Position numbers and translations under genes: made by a program
Shown: positions 47,959 through 57,928 of the stretch, one piece after another
How positions within the stretch are numbered: position 1 is the stretch's first letter
How the letters are laid out: each line of letters begins with the position of its first letter
Notes under the pieces: model-generated
What the model was told of the DNA's origin: nothing
The model's database searches: none
Seen by the model: the letters and a program-made list of their open reading frames with translations, nothing else
NCBI GenBank assembly: GCA_964007475.1
Contig: OZ023273.1
Coordinates: 76,979,737-77,043,736 of the forward strand
From: Hybos culiciformis
Taxonomy: Eukaryota > Arthropoda > Insecta > Diptera > Hybotidae
Direction of reading: 5' to 3'
Length of the DNA: 64,000 nt

Positions 47959-49146
47959 TTATAGTTGATTGAATAATTTCAATCTATTTTTATGAACTTT
48001 CAGTTCTTTATTATTTTGTTCAATAACGCAATTTGAATCTTGGATGTTTTTTATAGTATAAGGGCCTTTAAATAAAGGGTCTAGTTTATGTCTGTTTGTT
48101 TCGGACATGTTTAATAAGACTAGATCACCTATTTTTAAGTCGAGAGGTTTAGTTTTCTTATCATAACTAGCTTTATTACTTTCCTTTAACTTTTTAACTA
48201 ATTGATTAGTTCTTTCTTGAGAGAACTGCAATCTATATTTTATCTCGTTACAGTAAGAATCTATATTATAGATAGGTTCTATAACTGATGAGTTTAGAAA
48301 TTCAAAATCAGGTGGATTTTTTGCATATATAAGTTCAAAAGGACAGTAGTTATGTATAGTGGATGGAGTAGTATTAAAACAATAACTAAAATATTTTGCA
48401 TAATCATCCCAATCATATTTGTTAGTATCAATAAAAGAACGTAAATATTCGTTGAGAGTTCTATGGCTCCTTTCGATAGTTCCTAACGTTTGATGATGGT
48501 ATGCTGTGGATGTTGTATGAGAGATTTTAAGTAGAGAAAGAAGTTCTTTTATAGTTTCATTCATATACTCTGTACCTAAATCTGTACTTATCTCTTTCAT
48601 TGGGCCATATACTAGAATAAAATAATCAATTATTGCTTTGGCAATAGTTCTTGCGTTTTTATTTTGAACTGGTATAATGGTGAGATATTTGGTCAAGTCA
48701 CAGATTATTGTAACCGCATATTCGTTACCGTTATGGGATCTTGGAAGTGGACCAATAGTGTCTATTAACACTATATCAAACGCACGCTGAGGGGTTGGTG
48801 TTAAAACCAAGTTTTCAGAATTTTTGGGTCTACTCTTATTTATTTGCCACTGTTTGCAGTTTTTTATAAATTTTTTCACATCTTGTGTCATAAATTTCCA
48901 ATGAAATTTTTGTCTTAATTTTGATAATAGTCGGGTAATACCAGTATGTCCGCCTAGGATTGGGTCGTTGTGGTATTTTTCAATGATTGAATTTTTTTCT
49001 TCATTAGTAGTAATATGTTTTACTCTAGGAGATAACGCAATAGTGAGGGTTTTGAGATTTTCCGCCGTGATTTCTTTAAATTTTTGGGTACCATAAAATA
49101 AAAATATGCTATCATTTAGCGACAGCTGCAATCTATGCATATTCAA
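47959..49146 (-). CDS. Integrase of the LTR retrotransposon
   Basis: 395 codons from the first Met, but the frame is open back to about 49253, so it was probably once joined to the RT frame. It integrates the cDNA. Seen: an N-terminal zinc region with H-x7-H (HNDPILGGH) and then NCKQW, where the second Cys of the usual C-x2-C is Trp; the catalytic core with Asp in LIDTIGPL, Asp in STDLGTEY and Glu in GTIERSHRT, all present; and a C-terminal basic, SH3-like region (LKIGDLVLLN, LDPLFKGPY). The HQTxGTIERSHRT block is characteristic of the mdg1/412 group. Loss of one zinc ligand may impair function. Confidence 0.9.
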   Translation of the reverse strand: MNMHRLQLSLNDSIFLFYGTQKFKEITAENLKTLTIALSPRVKHITTNEEKNSIIEKYHNDPILGGHTGITRLLSKLRQKFHWKFMTQDVKKFIKNCKQWQINKSRPKNSENLVLTPTPQRAFDIVLIDTIGPLPRSHNGNEYAVTIICDLTKYLTIIPVQNKNARTIAKAIIDYFILVYGPMKEISTDLGTEYMNETIKELLSLLKISHTTSTAYHHQTLGTIERSHRTLNEYLRSFIDTNKYDWDDYAKYFSYCFNTTPSTIHNYCPFELIYAKNPPDFEFLNSSVIEPIYNIDSYCNEIKYRLQFSQERTNQLVKKLKESNKASYDKKTKPLDLKIGDLVLLNMSETNRHKLDPLFKGPYTIKNIQDSNCVIEQNNKELKVHKNRLKLFNQL

Positions 49147-49253
49147 TTTGCAAGCTTCTTTTTCAAGCTTTGATAAAATAAGATTTAGATCATATTTATC
49201 ATTTGCAAAATATCCGGATATATCAATGGAGAGTAAAATTTGTTTTCCTCTCT

Positions 49254-50609
49254 TCAGAATCTAGATTTGTCTAGGTTGAATATAATGCGGGGATATTTTC
49301 TTAATTCATGACTACTAGTAGATTCGTAAATATTAATTTTTTCCGTTTCTCTCACAAAATTAGGAGCTTGCGAATTATTTTTGGGCTTATTTATATTTCG
49401 ATTTTCCGAACGAGTTGTAACTTTAAGAATATTTTGAAAATTAGGATTTTTGATATCGTCGAAATCTATACGTGATAACGCATCGGCTCCATTGTTGTCG
49501 GAACCATTAATATATTCGACTGTGAAGTCATATTCTTCCAGATCGAGACGCATACGCGTAAGTTTAGAAGAAGGATTTTTCATAGAGAAGAGATAAGATA
49601 GTGGTCTATGATCAGATTTGACAATAAAGTGTTTTCCATAAATATATGGTCTAAAATAGTTTATTGCCCAATGTATGGCAGTTAATTCTAGTTCGATGAC
49701 AGATTTATTCTGTTCGCCTTTAGTGAATGTTTTAGAGGCAAAGGCTATTGGTAATTGAATACCATTTGAGTCTTGGCTAAGAATAGCTCCGGTTGATATT
49801 TTACTCGCATCTGTCGTTATATAGAAAGTTTTGTCAAAATCTGGATACTTAAGAATGGGAGGATTAATTAAAGAGTTTTTTAGATAAAGAAATGATTTTT
49901 CACATAAATCAGTCCAGGAAAAAGGAACATTTTTACGTGTAAGCCGTGTTAGATGGTATGAATATTCGGCAAAGTTGGGTATAAATCTTCGATAATAGTT
50001 GCAGAAAGCAACAAATCTTCTTGCGGATTCACCATCACACGGTCTTGGATAATTTAAAATTTTATCAAATTTAGAATCATCCGGAAGAATTCCGTCTTTT
50101 GAACACTTATGTCCAAGAAAAGTAATTTCAAATTGAAAAAATCTACACTTATCCGGATGGAGTTTTAAGTTGACGTTTCGACAAACATCGAAAACTTCTT
50201 TCAGATTTTTCAACATATGTTTTTCTGAACAGCCTATAATTATTAAATCATCCATATATAAAAATGCTTTAGAGGGTGATAGTCCGGAAAAAGCGATGGA
50301 CATCATCCGTTGAAAAGAATTGGGTGCAATTTTTAACCCGAAGGGAAGTCTTTTAAATTTAAAAGATCCTTTTTCAGTAGAAAAAGAAGTTAGATCTCTT
50401 GATTTTTCGTCTAATTCAATCTGTAAAAATCCTTGTGTGAGATCTAGTGTTGAGAAATATTTAGCGCGTCCTAACTGATCAAGAATATCGTCTATTCTGG
50501 GTAACGGATATTTATCCGCGATAAGTTTTTTATTTAATTGACGATAATCAATGACTAATCTCCAACGTTTTTCACAGCTGCCTGGAAGGGATTTTTTTGG
50601 CACTATCAA
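49254..50609 (-). CDS. Reverse transcriptase-RNase H of the LTR retrotransposon
   Basis: 451 codons; the same frame is open upstream to about 50717 and includes NYRIPHTHKD. RT motifs in order: DYRQLNKK, STLDLTQGFLQIEL, LPFGLKIAPNSFQRMM, the catalytic YMDD (FLYMDDLIII), and FLGH. RNase H follows with TTDASKISTGAIL, ELELTAIHW, KSDHRPL and NGADALSRI, all acidic catalytic residues present. It is separated from protease by a stop plus an apparent loss of roughly a dozen codons, and from integrase by a one-base shift, so no single Pol can be made from this copy. Confidence 0.92.
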   Translation of the reverse strand: MIVPKKSLPGSCEKRWRLVIDYRQLNKKLIADKYPLPRIDDILDQLGRAKYFSTLDLTQGFLQIELDEKSRDLTSFSTEKGSFKFKRLPFGLKIAPNSFQRMMSIAFSGLSPSKAFLYMDDLIIIGCSEKHMLKNLKEVFDVCRNVNLKLHPDKCRFFQFEITFLGHKCSKDGILPDDSKFDKILNYPRPCDGESARRFVAFCNYYRRFIPNFAEYSYHLTRLTRKNVPFSWTDLCEKSFLYLKNSLINPPILKYPDFDKTFYITTDASKISTGAILSQDSNGIQLPIAFASKTFTKGEQNKSVIELELTAIHWAINYFRPYIYGKHFIVKSDHRPLSYLFSMKNPSSKLTRMRLDLEEYDFTVEYINGSDNNGADALSRIDFDDIKNPNFQNILKVTTRSENRNINKPKNNSQAPNFVRETEKINIYESTSSHELRKYPRIIFNLDKSRF

Positions 50610-50718
50610 GACTGGACTATTGTATTCCGATACAGAGGGTTCGATAATATCATTTCTTTGTAGTCTTTCAACTTCGTTATTGATAATATCTTTGTGAGTA
50701 TGGGGAATACGATAGTTT

Positions 50719-51537
50719 CTAATATAAAGAAATTTTATCTTTTTCTAAAGCAAAAATATCGATATATTCAGTGCACAAGTCGAATAATTTATCTTTTACA
50801 AAATCAGGAAAATTTTTAGATAATTTACCTAAGATGTCGTCTTTATTTGTTGAACTTATTGTTGGGAGATTGATAATATCATAGTCGAGAAGATTTTCAG
50901 TTTTGAATGAGATGTTACTTAAAGATACATTATCTTCGGTCGTGTTTAAAATTTTAACGTAGGGACAAGCTTTAGATACAATAGTTCTAGCTACATAAAC
51001 TCCGTGAGCTACTTCTTGATTAAGGATTAAAACGTCTTTTTCTTGAGTATTTAAGTTATCAAGGGATATTTTTCGGATAACTTCAGCTCTAGCCGGTACG
51101 GTAAATACATTTCGATGAGGGGTATTAGATAAAGTTAAGATTAAGCCAACCGGGCCTTCATCAGGGCGAAGAATTAAAAGATCACTATCACGGTTATAAT
51201 CTAGCACACAATTATATTTCTTAAGGAAATCCATTCCTATGATTCCGTCCGCAGGAATTGGAAAATTTTCGTCGACGATATCAAAAGTGTGTCGAAGAAC
51301 AAAGAATTTACCTTCTGCTTCCTGGATTATGTCAGTTTCCACTGAACCGAGAGTTTTAATTGTTGCTGAGCCTATACCGTTTAAATTCGAGATTTTGTCT
51401 GTTCTGACCTTAATATTGTCTTTCAATTTGTTTACTTTAAAGACAGAAATATCAGCGCCCGTGTCTACAAGGTATGTATTTAAAATACCGCTCATTTTCG
51501 TTTTAAGGGAGAGATAGCTCGTTAAATGTAAATTCAT
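50719..51537 (-). CDS. Protease region of the LTR retrotransposon
   Basis: 272 codons from the first Met; the frame is open further upstream and overlaps the end of gag in the -1 phase, so expression by frameshifting is likely. The active-site triad DTGA is at residues 25-28, and the second conserved block is DGIIGMDFLKKYN. The C-terminal half is the linker leading to RT and ends prematurely at 50719-50721, just before the RT frame opens. Comparison with the family layout suggests a small deletion here. Confidence 0.85.
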   Translation of the reverse strand: MNLHLTSYLSLKTKMSGILNTYLVDTGADISVFKVNKLKDNIKVRTDKISNLNGIGSATIKTLGSVETDIIQEAEGKFFVLRHTFDIVDENFPIPADGIIGMDFLKKYNCVLDYNRDSDLLILRPDEGPVGLILTLSNTPHRNVFTVPARAEVIRKISLDNLNTQEKDVLILNQEVAHGVYVARTIVSKACPYVKILNTTEDNVSLSNISFKTENLLDYDIINLPTISSTNKDDILGKLSKNFPDFVKDKLFDLCTEYIDIFALEKDKISLY

Positions 51538-51581
51538 GTTGAAGACATTTTTGTAGCTAGAGAGGGGTTCATTTTTAATTT

Positions 51582-52973
51582 TTAATGGTCCCCATCCCGT
51601 TGGTCTTGGGGACCCTCCGATTCCTCCGCGTTTTCACGATTTGTATTATACACGTTACGATTTCGATTTTGATTAAGTTGATTTCTATTCCGGTTTTGTG
51701 GGTTATTTCGCCAATTTTGATTCTGATTTCTGTTATTGTTACCGTTATTATAGTTATTATTGTTATTAGTATGGTAATTATTATTTCGATTATTATAATT
51801 ACCGTTATTATAATTATTATTCGAAGGATAGTTGTTATTGTTCCGATTTCTATGCTGTGAGTTTCGGTTTGAGTTTCTTGTATTTGGACCGTTGTTCCGA
51901 TTATTACGTGAATTTCTACTATTCATGTTTTTATTAAAATACAAAATGCTGGACGTGTCCGTATTAACTTCTACAAATTTAGCAATGACGTCGTTTAAAT
52001 TACTAAACGTACCTGATTGCATTATTATTTTAGTTTTATCAGAATTACAATTTGTAGTTAAAGATTTAACGGCTGATTGAGTAGCATACTTAGCAGCAAT
52101 ATCTGCCGGTACTCCGTCTGAAAGGTAAGCATTTTCTAATGCTTTAGCTAATTCCTCAATTTCTTTTGAAAATTGATTAGAAGATTTTCCGTTTTGACGG
52201 GTGTTTAAAATTTTCGCTACTAAAAGTTCAGTAGATTCACCTTTAATTTTTTGGTTCAATCGGTCGATTATTTGCTGAACCGTATTTTCATTAGTAATAA
52301 GGTTTCTACACGCACCTTCTAATTTTGTTTTTATAATAGCTACAAGAAATTGTTCATGTGCACCTACTTGTAAATTTATTAAATTTATAGCATCGATAAA
52401 CGATTTCAGATTGGTCGCACTGCCATTAAAAGTGGGAAGTATTTTCGCCGCCAGTGAAAGAAATTCATGTGCTTCAAGTGGCATGTTTGTTTTTTGATTT
52501 GAAATGTTTTCAGGGTTTTCAACTTGAATATTTTTTTCAGAAAATTTTGATGGATTATCTGAGGTTAATTTTTGATTTTGATTATTTTGTTCGTTACTTT
52601 CCGAATCACTAGTTTCTATATTCAGAATTTCGTTGTCGCTTTCCTCAGAATCATCTGTCTCCAATTGTGAGGTTTCTAATTGGTCTCCAATTTCTAATTT
52701 TTTTGAATTTTTGTATTTCAATAGTTTAAGGGCTCTTTCTACTTTTCGTGCGATTGTATCAAAAATAGTATAAGCACCATACTCTGACTTATTAAGTTTT
52801 ATGAAACTATAAATTGTTCTTGAAATAATGTTAAAAGAATTTATTATTATTTTAATATGGTATTTTCTTGTGTCGCCTTTAGGAGGCTTTGCGATGTTTA
52901 CGCATTTAAAAGATTTTTCGATATCTTCCCTGTGGGATTTTATAAACTTATCGTAGGTTATAGTCCATGACAT
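51582..52973 (-). CDS. Gag of the LTR retrotransposon
   Basis: 463 codons. It forms the particle that packages the element RNA. The N-terminal ~90 residues are basic, followed by an acidic Glu/Ser-rich linker (about 95-165), a capsid-like central part (FLSLAAKILPTFNG.. to ..NDVIAKFVEV), and an Asn/Arg-rich tail from about residue 350 that lacks any C-x2-C-x4-H-x4-C zinc knuckle. Lack of a knuckle with an Asn/Arg-rich tail fits mdg1/412-type Gag. The first Met is used as start. No internal stop, so this is the best-preserved gene of the element. Confidence 0.85.
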   Translation of the reverse strand: MSWTITYDKFIKSHREDIEKSFKCVNIAKPPKGDTRKYHIKIIINSFNIISRTIYSFIKLNKSEYGAYTIFDTIARKVERALKLLKYKNSKKLEIGDQLETSQLETDDSEESDNEILNIETSDSESNEQNNQNQKLTSDNPSKFSEKNIQVENPENISNQKTNMPLEAHEFLSLAAKILPTFNGSATNLKSFIDAINLINLQVGAHEQFLVAIIKTKLEGACRNLITNENTVQQIIDRLNQKIKGESTELLVAKILNTRQNGKSSNQFSKEIEELAKALENAYLSDGVPADIAAKYATQSAVKSLTTNCNSDKTKIIMQSGTFSNLNDVIAKFVEVNTDTSSILYFNKNMNSRNSRNNRNNGPNTRNSNRNSQHRNRNNNNYPSNNNYNNGNYNNRNNNYHTNNNNNYNNGNNNRNQNQNWRNNPQNRNRNQLNQNRNRNVYNTNRENAEESEGPQDQRDGDH

Positions 52974-53712
52974 TTATATAAAATAAGAAATATCACTCCA
53001 ATAGACGAAATATTACTCCAATAATAGCATTGAAAATGATTTGATAAAAGAAATTTCTCTAATAGTCCAAAAAAATATATATATATTGATCAAATCTTTC
53101 TCATATTTCTTTGTATGCAAAACAAATCAAATAAAAAATATACTTAAACTTTGTAATTGCCGTCGAAAGAATAATTAATTTCTCATTACCATATTAATAA
53201 ATATTTTTTGCTTAAAGTAATGAAAAACTGAGAAGATTGGTAATTTAAAAAAAAATTTCGTGCAATATTGTCAACTTAAAATAGAAAAAATTAATTTTTT
53301 AAATTTTCATTAAATAGTTATAATGATTTTATGTTAATTTTATTCAATTTATTTTCATAAACATTCATTGTATGTTTATTTTCATAAACATTCATTGTTT
53401 GTAGTTATAAACATTTATTTACATTGAATATATTTTTTTTTTTATATAAAAAAATTAGAATTTATACTAATAAGTTGTATTGTAAAAAAAAAAAATCTTT
53501 TTTTTTTTTTTTTTAAATGCACAAAGCTTTATCATAAAAAATGAATGCCTAAAAATTCGGACAATAAAAAAATAAGGGAAAAAAATTATCTAGTAATGCA
53601 ATGAAATAAATTCAATTTTCATAATTATTTAAATTGTTTTATTATTTATTTTATTTTATTTTTGTTTTTGTTTAAAACGATGGTTATAATGCAAAATGTA
53701 ATAGTAAATATT
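52974..53712 (-). other. Leader segment between small ORF and gag
   Basis: AT-rich and non-coding, with poly-A/T runs (53480-53515) and short duplications (cataaacattcattgt near 53357 and 53380). Confidence 0.5.
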
Positions 53713-53940
53713 TTAGACTAGTTGGACCATTGATTGTCCTCTATCAAAGTATTTCCTTTTTGTGGCTTGATGCCATGTTTTATATATTTTTCGTAGAAAA
53801 GAGAGTATGGCTATTATAGTAAGAATGTATAACATAAAAAGGATATCAAAATTTTCTATAGATGTAGATACGAATTCTATACTATTAACTACAGTCCCGT
53901 CGTTACTGGGACGAACTTCTTTGGACTCTTGATGACCCAT
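53713..53940 (-). CDS. Small leader ORF: MG-starting single-span membrane protein
   Basis: 75 codons if started at the internal MGHQESKEV (53940); the open frame runs to 54045. Seen: Gly at position 2, compatible with N-myristoylation, a short polar region, one hydrophobic span (FDILFMLYILTIIAILSFL, about residues 33-51) and a basic tail (RKIYKTWHQATKRKYFDR). It lies upstream of gag in the same sense. I recall similar small ORFs with MG start, one span and a basic K-K-(R/K)-Y tail in leaders of other insect Ty3 elements. Role unknown; membrane targeting of particles is a guess. Confidence 0.6.
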   Translation of the reverse strand: MGHQESKEVRPSNDGTVVNSIEFVSTSIENFDILFMLYILTIIAILSFLRKIYKTWHQATKRKYFDRGQSMVQLV

Positions 53941-54284
53941 GATATCGGTGTATGAAAAAATGTACGATGGTATTTGCTTAAGATTTTCTTTTTTTGTGAA
54001 TAAGATTCTTGCTAAGTGGAGATTTGCATTAAAGTCAATAAACATTCATAAAACAAAATAAAATTTTATAAAAAAACACACGAAGCAGTCATAGAACTGC
54101 CTACAGAAGTTTATACTTAAAGATTTAAAATATGCAATAACAATGGCTACAAATGATGGGCTGCTGAGTACAAAATGTATACCCTCTACCAAAAAAACGC
54201 ACAACGCGTATTTTATATATATTTTACCCTCTACCAAAAAAACGCACAACGCGGCTAAAGAAGTATAAACTTCAAAAAAAATTT

Positions 54285-55215
54285 CGTATATTTTGCTCCA
54301 GCACGACCTAACCGTAGCTCCCCATCCAAAATTTTTTTTTTCAGGTAATCTTAATTTCACCGGAGCTACCTATTAAAAAAAAATTTTTTTCGTATATTTT
54401 GCTCCGGCACGACCCTAACCAAAAATTTTTTTTCAGGTAATATTAATTTCACCGGAGCTACCTATTTTGAAAAAATAATTTTTCGTATATTTTACTCCGG
54501 CACGACCTAACCGTAGCTCCCCACACAAAATTTTTTTTTCAGGTAATATTAATTTTACCGGAGCTACCTATTTTGAAAAAAAAAATAAAATTCGTATATT
54601 TTGCTCCAGCACGACCTAACCCCACCCAAAAAATTTTTTTCAGTTAATATTCATTTCACCGGAGCTACCTATTTTGAAAAAAAAAATTTCGTATATTTTG
54701 CTCCGGCACGACCTAACCGTACTTCCCACCCAAAAAATTTTTTAAGTTAATATTAATTTCACCGGAGCTACCTATTTAAAAACAAAAATGTTCGTATATT
54801 TTGCTCCTGCACGACCTAACCGTAGCTCCCCACCCAAAAAAAAAAAATTTTTTTCGTTTATTTTGTTCCGGCACGACCTAACCGTAGCTCCCCACCCAAA
54901 ATTTTTCGGCTGGTAATCTTAATTTCACCGGAGCTCCCTATTTAAAAAAAAATTTTTTTTCGTATATTTTGCTCCGACACGACCTAACCGTAGCTCCCCA
55001 CCCAAAATTTTTTTTCAGGTAATATTAATTTCACCGGAGCTTCCTATTTTGAAAAAAAAAAAAAAATGTTCGTATATTTTGCTCCGGCACGACCTAACCG
55101 TAGCTCCCCACCCAAAATTTTTTTTTCAGATAATCTTAATTTCACCGGAGCTACCTATTTAAAAAAAAAAAATTTTCGTATATTTTGCTCCGGCACGACC
55201 TAACCGTAGCTTTTT
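54285..55215 (+). repeat. Tandem array, ~100-bp monomer, about 9-10 copies
   Basis: Each unit has tttgctccggcacgacctaa, ccgtagctccccacccaaaa, a T run, caggtaatattaatttcacc, ggagctacctatttt and an A run. Lengths vary mainly in the homopolymers. Some copies are shortened (54404, 54840-54870). Confidence 0.92.
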
Positions 55216-55261
55216 TTGCTTGTAATATTGGGCCCTATATATACATATATTTGAAATTAAA

Positions 55262-55342
55262 AAATCTTGTCATTGGGAATCGAACCAGGCACCTTCAGAC
55301 TTACAGTCTGATGTTGTAGCCACTAAGCCATACTGTCCATAC
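55262..55342 (-). other. tRNA-like sequence (Tyr-type anticodon loop)
   Basis: On the minus strand the A box TGGCTTAGTGG and B box GGTTCGATTCC are both consensus. Between them TCAGA-CTGTAAG-TCTGA forms a perfect 5-bp anticodon stem with a 7-nt loop, anticodon GTA (Tyr). The T stem and acceptor stem do not pair, so it is a SINE-like or tRNA-derived head rather than a working tRNA. Part of it (aagtctgaaggtgcc through ggttcgaaccc) recurs in opposite orientation at 56696-56725 on the other side of the second array. Confidence 0.6.
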
Positions 55343-55499
55343 GATTTTGGGTTTCTTAAATATAATAAAAAAATAAGTATTCTTCTGAGAAAAATGATGA
55401 CGATTCTGAGAAAAATTCTACATGAAAATGGATTTTTACCCTCTACCAAAATTCATCAAACGCCGCTATAGAAGTATAAACTTCAAAAATAAAATAAAA

Positions 55500-56690
55500 A
55501 TTTTTTTTTGGCCGGGTCGACCCTACTCCTTCTACTACTACCCAAAATTTTAAGCCAACTAACCTTTATTTCATCGAAAATAATTTTTTTGATAAAAAAA
55601 AAATTTTGGTCTTTTTTGGGTAGGAGACCCCCTCCCCCTCCTGCTCCGATCCAAAATTTTCATGCCGGCCGCGTTCATTTAACGACAGGTAACGTTTATA
55701 ATTAAAAAAATAAAATAACAATTTTTTTGGGCCGGGTGGACCCTACTCCTTCTACTAATACCCAAAATTTTAAGCCAACTAACCTTTATTTAATCGAAAA
55801 TAATTTTTTTGATAAAAAAAAAAATTTTGTTCTTTTTTGAGTAGGAGACCCCCTCGCCTCCTGTTCCGATCCAAAATTTTCATGCCGGTCACGTTCATTT
55901 AACGACAGGTAACTTTTACAATTAAAAAAATAAAAAAAATAAAATTTTTTGGGCCGGGTAGACCCTACTCCTTCTACTACTACTTAAAATTTTAAGCCAA
56001 CTAACCTTTATTTCATCGAAAATAATTTTTTTGATAAAAACAATTTTGGTCTTTTTTGGGTAGGAGACCCCTCGCCTCCTGCTCCGATCCAAAATTTTCA
56101 TGCCGGCCACGTTCATTTAACGACAGGTAACTTTTACAATTAAAAACAAAAAAAAAATTTTTTTTGGGCCGGGTGGACCCTACTCCTTCTACTACTACCC
56201 AAAATTTTAAGCCAACTAACCTTTATTTCATCGAAAATAATTTTTTTTGATAAAAAAAATTTTGGTCTTTTTTGGGTAGGAGACCCACTCGCCTCCTGCT
56301 CTGATCCAAAATTTTCATGCCGGCCACGTTCATTTAACGACAGGTAACTTTTACAATTAAAAACAAAAAAAAAATTTTTTTTTGGGCCGGGTCGACCCTA
56401 CTCCTCCTTCTACTACCCAAAATTTTAAGCCAACTAACCTTTATTTCATCGAAAATAATTTTTTTGTTAAAAAAAAAATGTTGGTCTTTTTTGGGTAGGA
56501 GACCCCCTCGCCTCCTGCTCCGATCCAAAATTTTCATGCCGGCCACGTTCATTTAACGACAGGTAACTTTTACAATTAAAAACAAAAAAAAAAAATTTTT
56601 TTTGGGTCGGGTGGACCCTACTCCTTCTACTATTACCCAAAATTTTAAGCCAACTAACCTTTATTTCATCGAAAATAATTTTTTTGATAA
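55500..56690 (+). repeat. Tandem array, ~215-bp unit, about 5.5 copies
   Basis: Units start at about 55510, 55728, 55952, 56165, 56387 and 56605 with gggccgggt.gaccctactcc. Each unit is a dimer: one half has ctactacccaaaattttaag, the other gctccgatccaaaattttca, both ~107 bp and both sharing the ccaaaatttt..ttatttca/aac skeleton with the ~100-bp monomer of the neighbouring array. The minus-strand open frames here are repeat artefacts. Confidence 0.92.
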
Positions 56691-56880
56691 AAAAATAAGT
56701 CTGAAGGTGCCAGGTTCGAACCCAATTATGATTTGTTTTTTTTTAATATTTGAAAAATGATGACGGACGATTCTCAGAAAAATGATGACGATTCTCAGAA
56801 AAATTCTATATGAAAATGGATTTTTACCCTCTACCAAATTTCTTCCAACGCCGCTAAAGAAGTATAAACTTCAAAAATTG

Positions 56881-57913
56881 TTGGGTTTTTGCAATATTTT
56901 ATTTATGTATTAAGTTCTGAATAGAAAAACAAACATGATTCAAAATGCGTTTTTTTTTTTTTTTTTTTTTTTTTTAATACAATTTTGTGAAAAAATAAAA
57001 TTATTTAAATTTCTTTTTTTTTTTTTTTCAATATTATAATTATTTTTTTTTCGAATTTATAAAAGAATTTTTGGTACAATTTTAAGTAAATATATAAGTA
57101 TATATAAAAAAAGTATATTTTATATTAATTGAAATAATATTAAAATTGGATGGACTTATCTATGATGTTGGTTCATTACGATGAAGATTCATTGCGAAGA
57201 CGATTCATTACGATGACGATTCATTACGATGAAAATTCATAACGATGAAGATTTGTTGTTTACCATTACGGTGCTAATCATTCATTACGGCTAAATTTTA
57301 TTTTTTTTTTTTGTTTTATTAAGATGAAATCTTTTTGTGAATCTTTTTTTTTTTTTTTTAAATGTTTTTTTTTTATTTATGAGTTTTTATTTTTATTTTT
57401 TTTTTTTTATAATATTAATTTATCATTGAATTTAAAAATTTTTTTTTTTGAAAAAAAAATTATTAATTGTTATCTTTATTTTTAAGTTTTGCTATTTGTC
57501 TATAAAATGCTATTTTATATGTTTCGAAAAGTTTATCTGCAATATTTACATACTTTATATTTTTACCCAAATTGCCTTGTTTACTGTTTATTAATTAGTT
57601 TTTAAATTATTTTAAATTATTTTATTTTTGTTTCACTGTTTTCAAAAAAAATTGTTTTGTAATTATTAATTTAAGAAAATTTTTTCTGTGTTTAATTCAC
57701 TAAACCATTTTATTTTTTGAAAAGTTATTGAAAATTTTTTTTTTTTTTTTTTTTTTTATTAAAAATTTAATACAAAAAAAATCTTTTTACAAAAAAAAAC
57801 TATTATTTAAACTACTTTAAAAAAATTTAATTTTATTTAAGAAATTTTTCTACAAAAAAAAAAAAAAATTTAATTTTATTTAAACTATTTTACTAAAAAA
57901 AATTTAGTAAACT
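56881..57913 (-). other. 5' leader of the LTR element next to the primer site
   Basis: Very A/T-rich with long homopolymers. At 57165-57260 there are about five copies of a ~20-bp word (attcattacgatgaagattc). No ORF. Confidence 0.7.
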
Positions 57914-57928
57914 CTGTCACGGTCGCCA
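57914..57928 (-). other. Primer-binding site, tRNA-Arg
   Basis: Read on +, CTGTCACGGTCGCCA equals the 3' end of insect tRNA-Arg (ending CTGTCACGGTCG) plus CCA. On the element strand it is TGGCGACCGTGACAG, directly after the 5' LTR. Use of tRNA-Arg is known for the mdg1/412 group. Confidence 0.85.

Larger units (their letters stand above)
54069..56880. mobile_element. Satellite-bearing repeat nested in the LTR leader
   Basis: It begins with one arm (54071-54180) of the palindrome found at 24675, then short direct repeats (taccctctacc.., 54180-54275), a ~100-bp array, a tRNA-like segment, a ~215-bp array, and ends with taccctctacc..aagtataaacttcaaaaat, also present at 55438-55490. The same palindrome-arm-then-satellite order at 24.7-25.3 kb shows that it is an independent repeat family. 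Exact ends and target duplication are not settled. Its class is unknown; Helitron-type or foldback-type carriers with internal satellites are possible. Confidence 0.6.

Noticed and set aside
51239..52080. Plus-strand frames of 82-92 codons opposite gag and protease
   Set aside because: They are antisense shadows of the well-supported gag and protease frames.
55262..55342. Functional tRNA-Tyr gene
   Set aside because: A box, B box and anticodon arm are good, but the T stem and acceptor stem do not pair and the sequence lies inside a nested repeat.
55922..56552. Paired minus-strand frames starting MNVAGMKILDRS
   Set aside because: They recur because the 215-bp satellite unit recurs; they are not genes.
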